DNA of 18,856 nt, taken from Lachnospiraceae bacterium (GTDB lineage: Bacteria; Bacillota; Clostridia; Lachnospirales; Lachnospiraceae). Position 1 is the stretch's first letter. The number at the start of each line of letters is the position of its first letter. The position numbers and the translations under genes are program-made. Of the stretch, positions 1 to 6,788 are shown one piece after another. Location of the stretch: contig CAADTT010000134.1 in NCBI GenBank assembly GCA_900752065.1, positions 1 through 18,856 of the forward strand, given 5' to 3'. Below the pieces are notes generated by a model. It searched no databases. It had not been told where the DNA came from and saw only the letters and a program-made list of their open reading frames with translations.

Positions 1-61
1 TCCTCTGCGAAAAAGTTTTTCTTATATTTTACACCATCTTTTAGGAATCCACATGAAATCA

Positions 62-85
62 GCACATTTTGTGCGAATTTTTTTT
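62..85 (+). terminator. weak terminator-like hairpin with T-run
   Basis: A 5-bp stem GCACA/TGTGC (62-66 and 70-74) with a 3-nt loop is followed after three bases by eight T residues (78-85). It has the form of a small intrinsic terminator for something entering from the left on the plus strand, but the stem is short. No gene was seen in bases 1-132. Confidence 0.3.
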
Positions 86-132
86 ACCTTTCAAAACTGT
101 GTATTTCTTTTGATACCGGGAGCATTACATAT

Positions 133-235
133 GTAACAGTTCAGGCACGGCGCCATTCAAAAATGGGAAGACAGCCCTTAGCAAGCAACCTTGCACTGTC
201 TGTCTTCCCATTTTTCTGCATGGCTGAACTGTTAC
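133..235 (-). mobile_element. MITE-like palindromic element 1, 103 bp
   Basis: Perfect 12-bp terminal inverted repeats: GTAACAGTTCAG at 133-144 and its complement CTGAACTGTTAC at 224-235. Inside lies a second perfect 16-bp inverted repeat (159-174 with 200-215) whose arms end in A5/T5, and inside that a 5-bp hairpin GCAAG/CTTGC (181-185, 190-194). The element is flanked by a perfect 8-bp direct repeat TTACATAT (125-132 and 236-243). The right copy contains the aminopeptidase stop codon. The inner stem bordered by T5 on either strand could also act as a transcription terminator for that gene. GTAA ends and 8-bp duplications are known for IS66-family insertion sequences; that this is a non-autonomous relative is inference. 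The orientation given follows the flanking gene. Confidence 0.65.
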
Positions 236-1615
236 TTACATATATTTGAGGAATGCTTCATATCCCCGGTAGGCTTCGTAAATATCTACCTTGCTGGCAA
301 TCTCCCAGGGTGCATGCATATTCAGCACCGCCACACCGCTGTCGATGACCTCCATGCCGTAATTCGCCAGAATATAAGCGATCGTTCCGCCGCCTCCCTG
401 GTCTACCTTCCCAAGCTCTGCCGTCTGCCAGGAAATATTCTGGTCATCAAGTACCTTCCGGATCTTCGCCATATATTCCGCATTTGCATCATTGGATCCG
501 GATTTTCCTCTGGAGCCTGTGTATTTGTTAAATGTCAGCCCTTTGCCAAGATAAGCGCTGTTATTTTTCTCCATGACGCTGGGATAGTTCGGATCAAAGG
601 CCGCACTCACATCCGAGGAAAGCATCCGGGAATTTTTCAGCGCCCTGCGGAGTGCCAGCTCACTGTACTGTCCCGCACAGTTCATCACCTCCGCCACCGT
701 ATTTTCAAAAAATCTTGAGTGCATTCCCGTAGCTCCCACGCTGCCGATTTCCTCTTTGTCGGCCAGCAGGCAGACGCAGGTCTTTGCCGGCTGTTCCAGA
801 GTGAACATCGCCTGATAAGAAGGATAAGCGCACACTCTGTCATCATGTCCATAAGCCATAACCATGCTGCGGTCGAAACCATAGTCTCTGGCAGCCCCTG
901 CCGGAACCACCTCCAGCTCCGCGGAGATAAAATCCTCCTCACTGATTCCGTACTTCTCCTCCAGCAGCTTCAGGACCAGCTTCTTCACCGGCTCCTTCTC
1001 CTCGCCCTCCAGCGGAATGCTGCCCACCAGAAGATTCATATCCTCGCCCTCTATGACCTTATTTGCCTTCTTCTCAAGCTGGGTAGCCGAGAGATGAATC
1101 AACAGGTCTGACACGCCGAAAACAGGATCGTCATCATCCTCACCGACAGATATCTGAACAACCGTTCCGTCTTTCTTTGCGACCACGCCGTGAAGCGCCA
1201 GCGGCAGCGCCACCCACTGATATTTTTTCACACCGCCGTAATAATGGGTGTCCAGCATAGCCAGATCCGCATCTTCGTACAGCGGGTTTTGCTTTAAATC
1301 CAGCCTCGGAGAGTCAATATGTGCTCCTACGATGTTCATTCCCTGCTCAAAGGATTCTGTTCCGATATGAAAAAAAGCCAGGGTCTTTCCCATAACTTCT
1401 GCATATACTTTATCTCCTGCTTTTAAAGCCTTTCCGGATGCCTGGATATCCTCCAGTCTTTCATACCCGTTCTCTTTCGCCTCCCGGATAGCCTCTTCCA
1501 CACACTCTCTTTCCGTCTTGCATTTTGTCATAAATTTTTTATAACCTTCTGCAAACGCAAAAACTTTCTCTCTCTTTGCACCTTTATATTTTCCCCACGC
1601 GTTTTCACGTTCCAC
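236..1615 (-). CDS. M18 family zinc aminopeptidase
   Basis: A 459-residue cytosolic metallo-aminopeptidase of peptidase family M18 (aspartyl aminopeptidase/aminopeptidase I type), expected to remove N-terminal residues, often acidic, from peptides. The di-zinc and catalytic positions of the family are visible: AHID (98-101), HDD (257-259), the KEEIGS segment (287-292) with the catalytic and metal-binding glutamates, SSD at 333-335, and NMHAP with H434 near the C terminus. Length is normal and the fold appears complete. The start is GTG at 1615, chosen because an AAGGAGG site lies just upstream and overlaps the stop codon of proC. The 12-bp gap to proC implies one operon and translational coupling. 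The stop codon directly abuts palindromic element 1. The exact substrate preference cannot be read from the sequence. Confidence 0.93.
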   Translation of the reverse strand: MERENAWGKYKGAKREKVFAFAEGYKKFMTKCKTERECVEEAIREAKENGYERLEDIQASGKALKAGDKVYAEVMGKTLAFFHIGTESFEQGMNIVGAHIDSPRLDLKQNPLYEDADLAMLDTHYYGGVKKYQWVALPLALHGVVAKKDGTVVQISVGEDDDDPVFGVSDLLIHLSATQLEKKANKVIEGEDMNLLVGSIPLEGEEKEPVKKLVLKLLEEKYGISEEDFISAELEVVPAGAARDYGFDRSMVMAYGHDDRVCAYPSYQAMFTLEQPAKTCVCLLADKEEIGSVGATGMHSRFFENTVAEVMNCAGQYSELALRRALKNSRMLSSDVSAAFDPNYPSVMEKNNSAYLGKGLTFNKYTGSRGKSGSNDANAEYMAKIRKVLDDQNISWQTAELGKVDQGGGGTIAYILANYGMEVIDSGVAVLNMHAPWEIASKVDIYEAYRGYEAFLKYM

Positions 1616-1627
1616 TGTTTTTCCTCC

Positions 1628-2422
1628 TTACATTGATCTTCCTTTTTTCACACATGCCTTCATCGCTTCGATCACAGCGCTGCGGAATCCTTTTTCCTCC
1701 AGCACCCGCACGGCCTCAATCGTCGTCCCCGCCGGAGAGCACACCATATCCTTCAGCTCGCCGGGATGCTTTCCTGTCTCCAGCACCATCTTCGCACTTC
1801 CCAGTATTGCCTGAGACGCGAATTTATATGCCTGTGCCCGGGGCATACCATCTGCCACTGCCGCATCTGCCATCGCTTCGATGAACATAAAGACATAGGC
1901 GGGGGAACTTCCGCTGACGGACACCACGACATCCATGAGATTTTCTGTCAGTATCTCCACCTCGCCGCAGCTTTTCAGGATCTCGCACACCTGTTCCAGC
2001 TCCTCCTCTGCCACACGTCCGTTCCGGCACACGCCGGTGATTCCTTCTCCTACCAGTGCGGGAGTGTTCGGCATACACCGCACCAGCTTACAAGGCTTTT
2101 CAAACTTCTCCTCCAGCCATGCCAGACTCTTTCCCGGTGCTATGGATACGATGACCTGTTCATCCGTCACGCAGTCTTTCACCTCGCCGATCACCTGCTC
2201 ATAATACTGCGGTTTGACTGCAAGGATCAAAATTTCTGCTTTCTCCGCCACTTCCCGGTTATCCAGTGTGGTGCAGATTCCGTAGGTCTCCTTAACCCTT
2301 TTCAGGCTTTCCTCTCTGGAAGTAGAAGCGATGATCTCTTCCTTCCCCATCAGGTTCTTTTTCAGGATACCGCCCAGCATAGCTCCCGCCATGTTCCCGC
2401 ATCCGATAAATCCCAGCTTCAT
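1628..2422 (-). CDS. proC: pyrroline-5-carboxylate reductase
   Basis: A 264-residue enzyme that reduces 1-pyrroline-5-carboxylate to L-proline with NAD(P)H, the last step of proline synthesis, in the cytosol. The N terminus MKLGFIGCGNMAGAML is the Rossmann nucleotide-binding loop. AVKPQ, CMPNTPALVGEG, the SGSSPAY segment and the C-terminal SPAGTTIEAVRVLEEKG signature are all present and in the usual order. The open frame extends eight codons further upstream, but those codons read through an AAAAGGAGGC ribosome binding site, so the ATG at 2422 is the start. A promoter lies at 2476-2504. The M18 aminopeptidase follows after 12 bp in the same operon; both could serve amino-acid supply. Confidence 0.95.
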   Translation of the reverse strand: MKLGFIGCGNMAGAMLGGILKKNLMGKEEIIASTSREESLKRVKETYGICTTLDNREVAEKAEILILAVKPQYYEQVIGEVKDCVTDEQVIVSIAPGKSLAWLEEKFEKPCKLVRCMPNTPALVGEGITGVCRNGRVAEEELEQVCEILKSCGEVEILTENLMDVVVSVSGSSPAYVFMFIEAMADAAVADGMPRAQAYKFASQAILGSAKMVLETGKHPGELKDMVCSPAGTTIEAVRVLEEKGFRSAVIEAMKACVKKGRSM

Positions 2423-2431
2423 ATATAAATG

Positions 2432-2438
2432 CCTCCTT
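2432..2438 (-). promoter_or_regulatory. ribosome binding site deciding the proC start
   Basis: AAGGAGG on the minus strand, nine bases before the ATG at 2422. It lies inside the longer open frame that begins at 2446, so the longer start would translate its own binding site. This supports the shorter protein beginning MKLGFIG. Confidence 0.8.
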
Positions 2439-2475
2439 TTCATCAAAAACAGTGACTCTTTACGCTATACAGACT

Positions 2476-2504
2476 ACTCTATCAAACATAAAAGCCAAGG
2501 TCAA
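2476..2504 (-). promoter_or_regulatory. promoter of proC operon
   Basis: On the minus strand TTGACC (2499-2504) and TAGAGT (2476-2481) are separated by 17 bp, a sigma-A type arrangement about 55 bp ahead of the proC start. The -10 box matches consensus at four of six positions. The GNAT gene runs divergently on the other side. Confidence 0.55.
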
Positions 2505-2543
2505 GTTTTCCGTTGAACATCGTCTGGTTTTATGTTACAATTC

Positions 2544-2604
2544 GTAACAGTTCAGGAAGGTCTGTGCATTTACTGCACAGATCGCAGCATGTCTGAACTG
2601 TTAC
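2544..2604. mobile_element. MITE-like palindromic element 2, 61 bp
   Basis: Same 12-bp perfect terminal inverted repeat as element 1: GTAACAGTTCAG (2544-2555) and CTGAACTGTTAC (2593-2604). The core is a different palindrome, TCTGTGCA/TGCACAGA (2561-2568, 2574-2581) around a 5-nt loop. The bases before the right repeat read GCATGT, one change from the GCATGG of elements 1 and 3. Flanks are TACAATTC (2536-2543) and TACCATTC (2605-2612), a 7-of-8 match consistent with an aged 8-bp target duplication. It sits in the divergent region between proC and the GNAT gene. Confidence 0.62.
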
Positions 2605-2609
2605 TACCA

Positions 2610-2620
2610 TTCAGCCATGC
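2610..2620 (+). repeat. partial end of the same repeat family
   Basis: TTCAGCCATGC matches 11 bases of the conserved element end when that end is read outward to inward (GTAACAGTTCAGCCATGC). The five outermost bases do not match well. It lies immediately beside element 2 and overlaps its right flanking repeat, so it may be a remnant of an older copy. Confidence 0.35.
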
Positions 2621-2628
2621 AGAATATT

Positions 2629-2668
2629 AAATTCCGGTTTTGACGGTGAATCACTTATGCCGGAATTT
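2629..2668 (+). repeat. 9-bp inverted repeat in GNAT leader
   Basis: AAATTCCGG (2629-2637) and CCGGAATTT (2660-2668) form a perfect 9-bp inverted repeat with a 22-base spacer, ending 21 bases before the GNAT ATG at 2690. It could be an RNA hairpin in the leader or a protein-binding site. The alternative upstream ATG at 2657 falls inside it. Confidence 0.55.
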
Positions 2669-2689
2669 TCATACACAGAAAGGCATCTT

Positions 2690-3535
2690 ATGAACAACGA
2701 AGCATATATGAAACTAATTGAGGAAATCTCCCTGAATGCATGGCCTTCCCACAAGATTGAACTGTACGACGGCTGGCTCATTCGTTTTTCGCACAATTAC
2801 ACTTATCGTACAAACAGTGTGGAGCAGGTCGGGCACTCCTCCATTCCCGTAGAGGAGAAAATCACTTACTGCGAGAAGGTGTATGAGAATTATCACACGC
2901 CCGCAAATTTCAAGATCAATCCCCTGCTGGACCCTTCCTTTGACCGGATGCTTGATGAGAGGGGCTATGCTGTACGCCATGTAACGGAGGTCATGACGAT
3001 GCCGATGGAACGGTTCGTCCCCTATCAGCCGGTTTCCGCAGAGTACGAGTACTATGGCAGAAATTCCGGTCTGCCTTCGTTTATCGAATATCCGGACAAT
3101 ATTCTGGTACAGCTCCGTGACCGGATCACGGACGAGTGGATCACCTCCCTCTTCCGTCTGAACGGAACAACGAACCCCACACTTCGCAGGATCGTCCCCT
3201 CCATGTTTAAGGCGATTCCCAAGGAAACGATCGTGGCGTTTATTGAGATTGACGGACGCACGGTGGCGTCAGGACTTGGTATTTTGGACAGAGGGCATGT
3301 GGGGCTTTATGCCATCTATGTGGACGCGAGCTGCCGCAGAAAGCATTTTGCACGTTCCATATGCAGCGCAATCCTTTCAGAAGCAAAGAAAAAGGGCATT
3401 TCCAACGCATATCTTCAGGTTGTGGCAGACAATACATCGGCAAAACATTTATATCAGTCCCTTGGATTCGAGGATTTTTATACATACTGGTTCCGTTCCC
3501 TGATAAGAAATGACGCTCCGGGAACCGACAGATAA
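2690..3535 (+). CDS. GNAT family N-acetyltransferase
   Basis: A 281-residue protein with a C-terminal GNAT fold (about residues 160-275), expected to move an acetyl group from acetyl-CoA to an amine; the substrate is unknown. Beta-4 and the CoA-binding turn are seen as VGLYAIYVDASCRRKHFARS (204-223), followed by the typical late segment VADNTSAKHLYQSLGFEDFY (245-264). The usual R-x-x-G-x-G/A turn reads RRKHFA, with His in place of the first Gly. The N-terminal half (DGWLIRFSHNYTYR, 27-40) is a conserved extension found in many two-part GNAT proteins. The frame is open from an ATG at 2657, but AGAAAGG lies six bases before the ATG at 2690, and the upstream ATG lies within an inverted repeat, so 2690 is preferred. 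The methyltransferase gene follows after 53 bp. Confidence 0.85.
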   Translation: MNNEAYMKLIEEISLNAWPSHKIELYDGWLIRFSHNYTYRTNSVEQVGHSSIPVEEKITYCEKVYENYHTPANFKINPLLDPSFDRMLDERGYAVRHVTEVMTMPMERFVPYQPVSAEYEYYGRNSGLPSFIEYPDNILVQLRDRITDEWITSLFRLNGTTNPTLRRIVPSMFKAIPKETIVAFIEIDGRTVASGLGILDRGHVGLYAIYVDASCRRKHFARSICSAILSEAKKKGISNAYLQVVADNTSAKHLYQSLGFEDFYTYWFRSLIRNDAPGTDR

Positions 3536-3588
3536 CATGGAAAATCAGAACATCTATTACTATGATATAGCAGAAAGGAAAAACTATC

Positions 3589-4449
3589 ATGTGGATCGCA
3601 GACCAATGGAAAGATTATGAAGTCATCGACACCTCAAAGGGTGAGAAGTTAGAGCGCTGGGGAGACTATCTTCTGGTGCGCCCAGATCCCCAGGTGATCT
3701 GGGACACGCCAAAAACACACCGGGGCTGGAAAAAGATGAACGGGCACTACCACCGCAGCAAAAAGGGCGGCGGAGAGTGGGAATTTTTCAACCTGCCCCA
3801 GCAGTGGACGATTCAGTATAAGAACCTTACGTTTAATCTGAAGCCCTTCAGCTTCAAGCACACAGGACTCTTCCCGGAGCAGGCTGCAAACTGGGACTGG
3901 TTTTCGGAAAAAATAAAAAATGCCGGACGTCCCATCAAGGTGCTGAACCTCTTCGCCTACACGGGAGGCGCTACCCTCGCTGCCGCTGCCGCAGGAGCCA
4001 GCGTTACGCATGTGGATGCTTCGAAGGGCATGGTGGGATGGGCGAAGGAAAATGCACGTTCCTCCGGGCTTTCTGATGCGCCGATCCGCTGGATCGTAGA
4101 TGACTGCGTAAAATTTGTAGAAAGAGAGATCCGCCGGGGAAACCACTATGATGCGGTCATCATGGATCCGCCCTCCTACGGCAGAGGACCGAAGGGTGAG
4201 ATCTGGAAAATAGAAGAAGCGATTCATCCTCTGATCAAGCTCTGTGCAAAGCTTCTCAGCGATAAACCGCTCTTTTTCCTGGTAAACTCCTACACCACCG
4301 GGCTGGCTCCCGCAGTGCTGACCTATATGCTTGCTACCGAATTAAAGGATTTCAAAGGCTTTGTGGACTCCCAGGAAGTGGGACTTCCCGTGTCATCAAA
4401 TGGGCTCGCTCTGCCTTGCGGTGCGTCCGGGCGTTGGGAAGCCAGATAA
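3589..4449 (+). CDS. class I SAM-dependent methyltransferase, RlmI/RlmK-like
   Basis: A 286-residue methyltransferase of the COG1092 type, related to the 23S rRNA methyltransferases RlmI and RlmK, but without the N-terminal PUA domain of RlmI. The SAM-binding motif I is LNLFAYTGG (119-127), the acidic end of beta-2 is HVDASKG (141-147), DD at 171-172 fits the adenine-contacting position, and the catalytic motif is DPPSYGRG (193-200). RNA is the likely substrate by family, with the exact site unknown. An AGAAAGGA ribosome binding site stands before the ATG. The conserved C-terminal LPCGASGRWEA segment is present, so the protein is complete even though its last 54 bases overlap the convergent symporter gene. 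It is probably transcribed together with the GNAT gene. Confidence 0.9.
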   Translation: MWIADQWKDYEVIDTSKGEKLERWGDYLLVRPDPQVIWDTPKTHRGWKKMNGHYHRSKKGGGEWEFFNLPQQWTIQYKNLTFNLKPFSFKHTGLFPEQAANWDWFSEKIKNAGRPIKVLNLFAYTGGATLAAAAAGASVTHVDASKGMVGWAKENARSSGLSDAPIRWIVDDCVKFVEREIRRGNHYDAVIMDPPSYGRGPKGEIWKIEEAIHPLIKLCAKLLSDKPLFFLVNSYTTGLAPAVLTYMLATELKDFKGFVDSQEVGLPVSSNGLALPCGASGRWEAR

Positions 4450-5430
4450 TCTTTCCTTTCCCGGAACGATAGCCTTGACGATCTTCACCATCAGCCAGAT
4501 GAGAGGCAGCCAGATCAGCGTGTTTGCAACGTTAAAAGCCGTATGAGCGTTTGCGATCTGTCTGGAAATGACTGCAATCTCATCTCCTTTCGGTGAAATC
4601 CATTGTATAAAGCCGGTAAATACCGGAAGGATACACAGGAAAATAATACTTCCCGTGATGTTGAAGACGCTGTGCGCCACAGCCGTCCGCTTCGCATTCG
4701 TGGACTGTCCCACACTGGCGATCAGCGCCGTAATGGTCGTTCCAATGTTATCTCCCAACAGGATTGGGATAGCGCCTGCTAGACCGATCACACTCGATAC
4801 ACCGTCTGCCCCCGGCTGCATGGCAAAATTCTGAAGAACTGCGATCGTAGCGCTGCTGCTCTGAACCACAAGCGTCATCAGGGTTCCCACCACGACTCCT
4901 AAAACCGGGATATCCGATACTTTCTCGATCATATTGATAAAAATCGGGCTGGAAGCCAGAGGCTTCATCACATCTCCCATGGTAATGATCCCCACAAACA
5001 GCAGGCCAAATGCAAAAATCGTCTGTCCGATATTTTTAACCGTCTCTTTTTTCGAAAAGAAATAAATCACAAATCCCACAAATACAATCGGCCATACCAG
5101 ATCATCAATCTTAAATGCAATGAGCTGCGCTGTCATTGTTGTTCCTATATTAGCGCCCAGGATCACGGAGATGGCCTGCGGCAGCGTCATCAGCCCTGCG
5201 CTCACGAATCCGATCACCATAACCGTCGTAGCACTGCTGCTCTGCAATACCGCTGTTACAAAGGCTCCGGCCAGGACACCCATTACCGGATTTTTTGTAA
5301 GAATGCCGAGGATCTTCTTCATCCTCTCTCCTGCCGCTTTCTGAAGCCCTTCACTCATCAGATTCATGCCATAGATAAATACCGCCAAACCACCCAAAAG
5401 TCCGAATATCGTCTGTAACGAACCGTTCAT
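4396..5430 (-). CDS. Na+/phosphate symporter, short form without PhoU domain
   Basis: A 344-residue integral membrane protein of the Na/Pi cotransporter (NptA/PF02690) family, expected to couple sodium and phosphate movement across the cell membrane. The two inverted-repeat halves each carry the QSSSAT motif (63-69 and 190-196) and a G-A/D-NIGTT motif (92-98 and 226-232). Eight or more hydrophobic segments are visible. Many bacterial homologues run to about 540 residues with a cytosolic PhoU-like C-terminal domain; here that part is absent. The last 17 residues, from LSGFPTPGR onward, are encoded antisense to the conserved end of the methyltransferase gene, which suggests a truncated or rearranged 3' end. 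An AAAGGGAG ribosome binding site precedes the ATG. No terminator is seen between the two convergent genes. Confidence 0.9.
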   Translation of the reverse strand: MNGSLQTIFGLLGGLAVFIYGMNLMSEGLQKAAGERMKKILGILTKNPVMGVLAGAFVTAVLQSSSATTVMVIGFVSAGLMTLPQAISVILGANIGTTMTAQLIAFKIDDLVWPIVFVGFVIYFFSKKETVKNIGQTIFAFGLLFVGIITMGDVMKPLASSPIFINMIEKVSDIPVLGVVVGTLMTLVVQSSSATIAVLQNFAMQPGADGVSSVIGLAGAIPILLGDNIGTTITALIASVGQSTNAKRTAVAHSVFNITGSIIFLCILPVFTGFIQWISPKGDEIAVISRQIANAHTAFNVANTLIWLPLIWLMVKIVKAIVPGKERLSGFPTPGRTARQSEPI

Positions 5431-5492
5431 TTTCTTCTCCCTTTACATAAAATTTTATTTGTCTTATAGTTGCCTTTTTATATACCCACTAT

Positions 5493-5525
5493 AAAAGCCC
5501 TAAGTAAAGTCTGCTTAGGGCTTTT
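5493..5525. terminator. bidirectional intrinsic terminator
   Basis: A perfect 12-bp stem AAAAGCCCTAAG/CTTAGGGCTTTT (5493-5504, 5514-5525) around a 9-nt loop, with A4 and T4 ends so that it works on either strand. It lies between the ArsP_2-type gene and the symporter gene, both on the minus strand, so its main role is probably to end transcription of the exporter gene. Confidence 0.75.
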
Positions 5526-5582
5526 GTAAAATCCATGTAAAGTTTTCCCGTTTTTTGACGAAATGTAAACATTTCTATAGAA

Positions 5583-6488
5583 TCAGCCGTTCAGGGCAAA
5601 CACCATGCGAACCACATCAAGATTCAAAAGTTCCAGTACTACGCCGGAAACTGCTGCCACCGCATAAAGGATCCCTACGATTTTTAAATTTTCCTTCACG
5701 TTTTCATTCATGCGGAAAAGCACCACCAGACCGAGCCCCGCTCCGGTACACAGCCCGGCCACCACGGAAGCAAAGCTGATCGCTTCGTTTAAATAAAGCT
5801 CTGTCAGCATGACGGACGCCGCACAGTTTGGAATCATGCCGATCACTGCTGCGATCAATGGCTGAAAAACAGAGTCCCCCAACAGAAAGGCAGAAAGCTT
5901 CTCCACTCCCAGAAGCTCAATCGCCAGACTCAGAAGCCCCGTAAAAATGAAAATATACACAAAAATCCGTATCGTATGATGAACCGCCGCACGGAGAATC
6001 CCTCCATGACCATGTGCATGACTGTGATCATGATCGTGGTCGTGACAGCCGCAATCCGCACAGATGCGCTCCATATCCGCCTTGTGATCATGCCGCTTTG
6101 GAATCAGAAAATCAATCAGATACCCCGCCGCTGTGCCGATCAGAACTTTCATTGCAAGCAGAAGCAGAATATCCTGCCCCCGTCCCGGATGTCCCAGCAT
6201 AATCAATACCGCCTCATCCGAGGTCGCAAGAAAAACTGCCAGAAGCGTTCCCGGCGTAAGGATCCCCCCGGCGTACAGATTCGCTGCCACCACGGAAAAT
6301 CCACATTGGGGAATGCAGCCCAGCAATGCTCCCACGATGGGACCTGCATGTCCCACCTTTGCCAGCATCCGGTTCATATATTCCCCGGAATATTTTTCCA
6401 ACCACTCCATCAAAAGAAACGCCGCCAGAAGAAACGGTAACATTTTCACACTGTCTAAGACAGTGTCCATCAAAACATCAAATAACAT
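5583..6488 (-). CDS. putative 10-TM heavy-metal exporter (ArsP_2 type)
   Basis: A 301-residue polytopic membrane protein resembling the putative arsenic/manganese efflux family (PF11449, ArsP_2). It has two related halves, each with a proline/cysteine motif: GCIPQCGFS (57-65) and GMIPNCAAS (217-225). Between them is a cytosolic-type loop rich in His, Asp and Cys, CADCGCHDHDHDHSHAHGHG (143-162), which is a likely metal-binding segment. The metal is not known. The frame extends 24 codons upstream, but an ACAGGAGGC site stands directly before the ATG at 6488, so that start is used. A promoter is proposed at 6532-6560 and a terminator at 5493-5525, making it a single-gene unit divergent from the MntP/YtaF-like gene. 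Confidence 0.82.
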   Translation of the reverse strand: MLFDVLMDTVLDSVKMLPFLLAAFLLMEWLEKYSGEYMNRMLAKVGHAGPIVGALLGCIPQCGFSVVAANLYAGGILTPGTLLAVFLATSDEAVLIMLGHPGRGQDILLLLAMKVLIGTAAGYLIDFLIPKRHDHKADMERICADCGCHDHDHDHSHAHGHGGILRAAVHHTIRIFVYIFIFTGLLSLAIELLGVEKLSAFLLGDSVFQPLIAAVIGMIPNCAASVMLTELYLNEAISFASVVAGLCTGAGLGLVVLFRMNENVKENLKIVGILYAVAAVSGVVLELLNLDVVRMVFALNG

Positions 6489-6492
6489 GTAG

Positions 6493-6498
6493 CCTCCT
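6493..6498 (-). promoter_or_regulatory. ribosome binding site deciding the exporter start
   Basis: AGGAGG on the minus strand a few bases before the ATG at 6488, lying within the longer frame that starts at 6560. The longer start overlaps the -35 box of the proposed promoter, which makes it unlikely. Confidence 0.75.
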
Positions 6499-6531
6499 GT
6501 TCTAAAAGTCCGGTCTATATTCAGCCCTCGT

Positions 6532-6560
6532 ATCATAACATGGATTTTCTTCTTCCACAA
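6532..6560 (-). promoter_or_regulatory. promoter of ArsP_2-type exporter gene
   Basis: On the minus strand TTGTGG (6555-6560) and TATGAT (6532-6537, five of six matches) are separated by 17 bp, about 45 bp before the start codon. Confidence 0.5.
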
Positions 6561-6788
6561 TATCCTTTTGCATTAATCTTTCGAAACAGACCTGCCTTAC
6601 TCCTGATACCCTGACCGTCTTTTCTTGTACCGTAAATACCGGGAAAAGGCTTTAACAGGAATATCCTGAACCATTTTCTGTTTTTGGAATACGCTGTAGT
6701 GAGACTACGCTTTCTGCTTTCCGTCCGCGGGCCTTACTCTGTGTGATGAGTACCGGTCGGACGCAGTTGCTTTTTATAGAGGTGATAT
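6561..6788 (+). other. structured non-coding leader before the MntP/YtaF-like gene
   Basis: The divergent gap 6489-6788 has no convincing gene. Beyond the minus-strand promoter it contains three plus-strand hairpins: CAGGA/TCCTG (6656-6668), GTAGT/ACTAC (6696-6708), and a long composite stem with CGTCCG/CGGACG (6722-6727, 6758-6763), CGG/CCG (6728-6730, 6753-6755) and TACTC/GAGTA (6735-6739, 6748-6752). The last is followed by five T residues (6771-6775) and then at once by the GAGGTGAT ribosome binding site. This could be a regulated leader with a terminator-like fold before a metal-transport gene. I could not match it to the yybP-ykoY manganese riboswitch or another class I know. Confidence 0.4.

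Noticed and set aside
1..132. A gene or control region at the left edge
   Set aside because: Only a weak hairpin with a T-run was seen; no coding frame or promoter could be supported.
2423..2446. Longer proC start adding eight residues
   Set aside because: The added codons read through an AAGGAGG ribosome binding site, and the normal Rossmann start MKLGFIG lies just after it.
6597..6674. Possible 25-residue basic peptide on the minus strand, beginning MVQDIPVKAF
   Set aside because: No ribosome binding site, no recognised family, and it ends before the exporter promoter. It could be a decayed gene tail but cannot be supported.
6561..6788. yybP-ykoY manganese riboswitch upstream of the MntP/YtaF-like gene
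   Set aside because: The hairpins are real, but the conserved sequence blocks of that class could not be found by eye; kept only as an unclassified leader.
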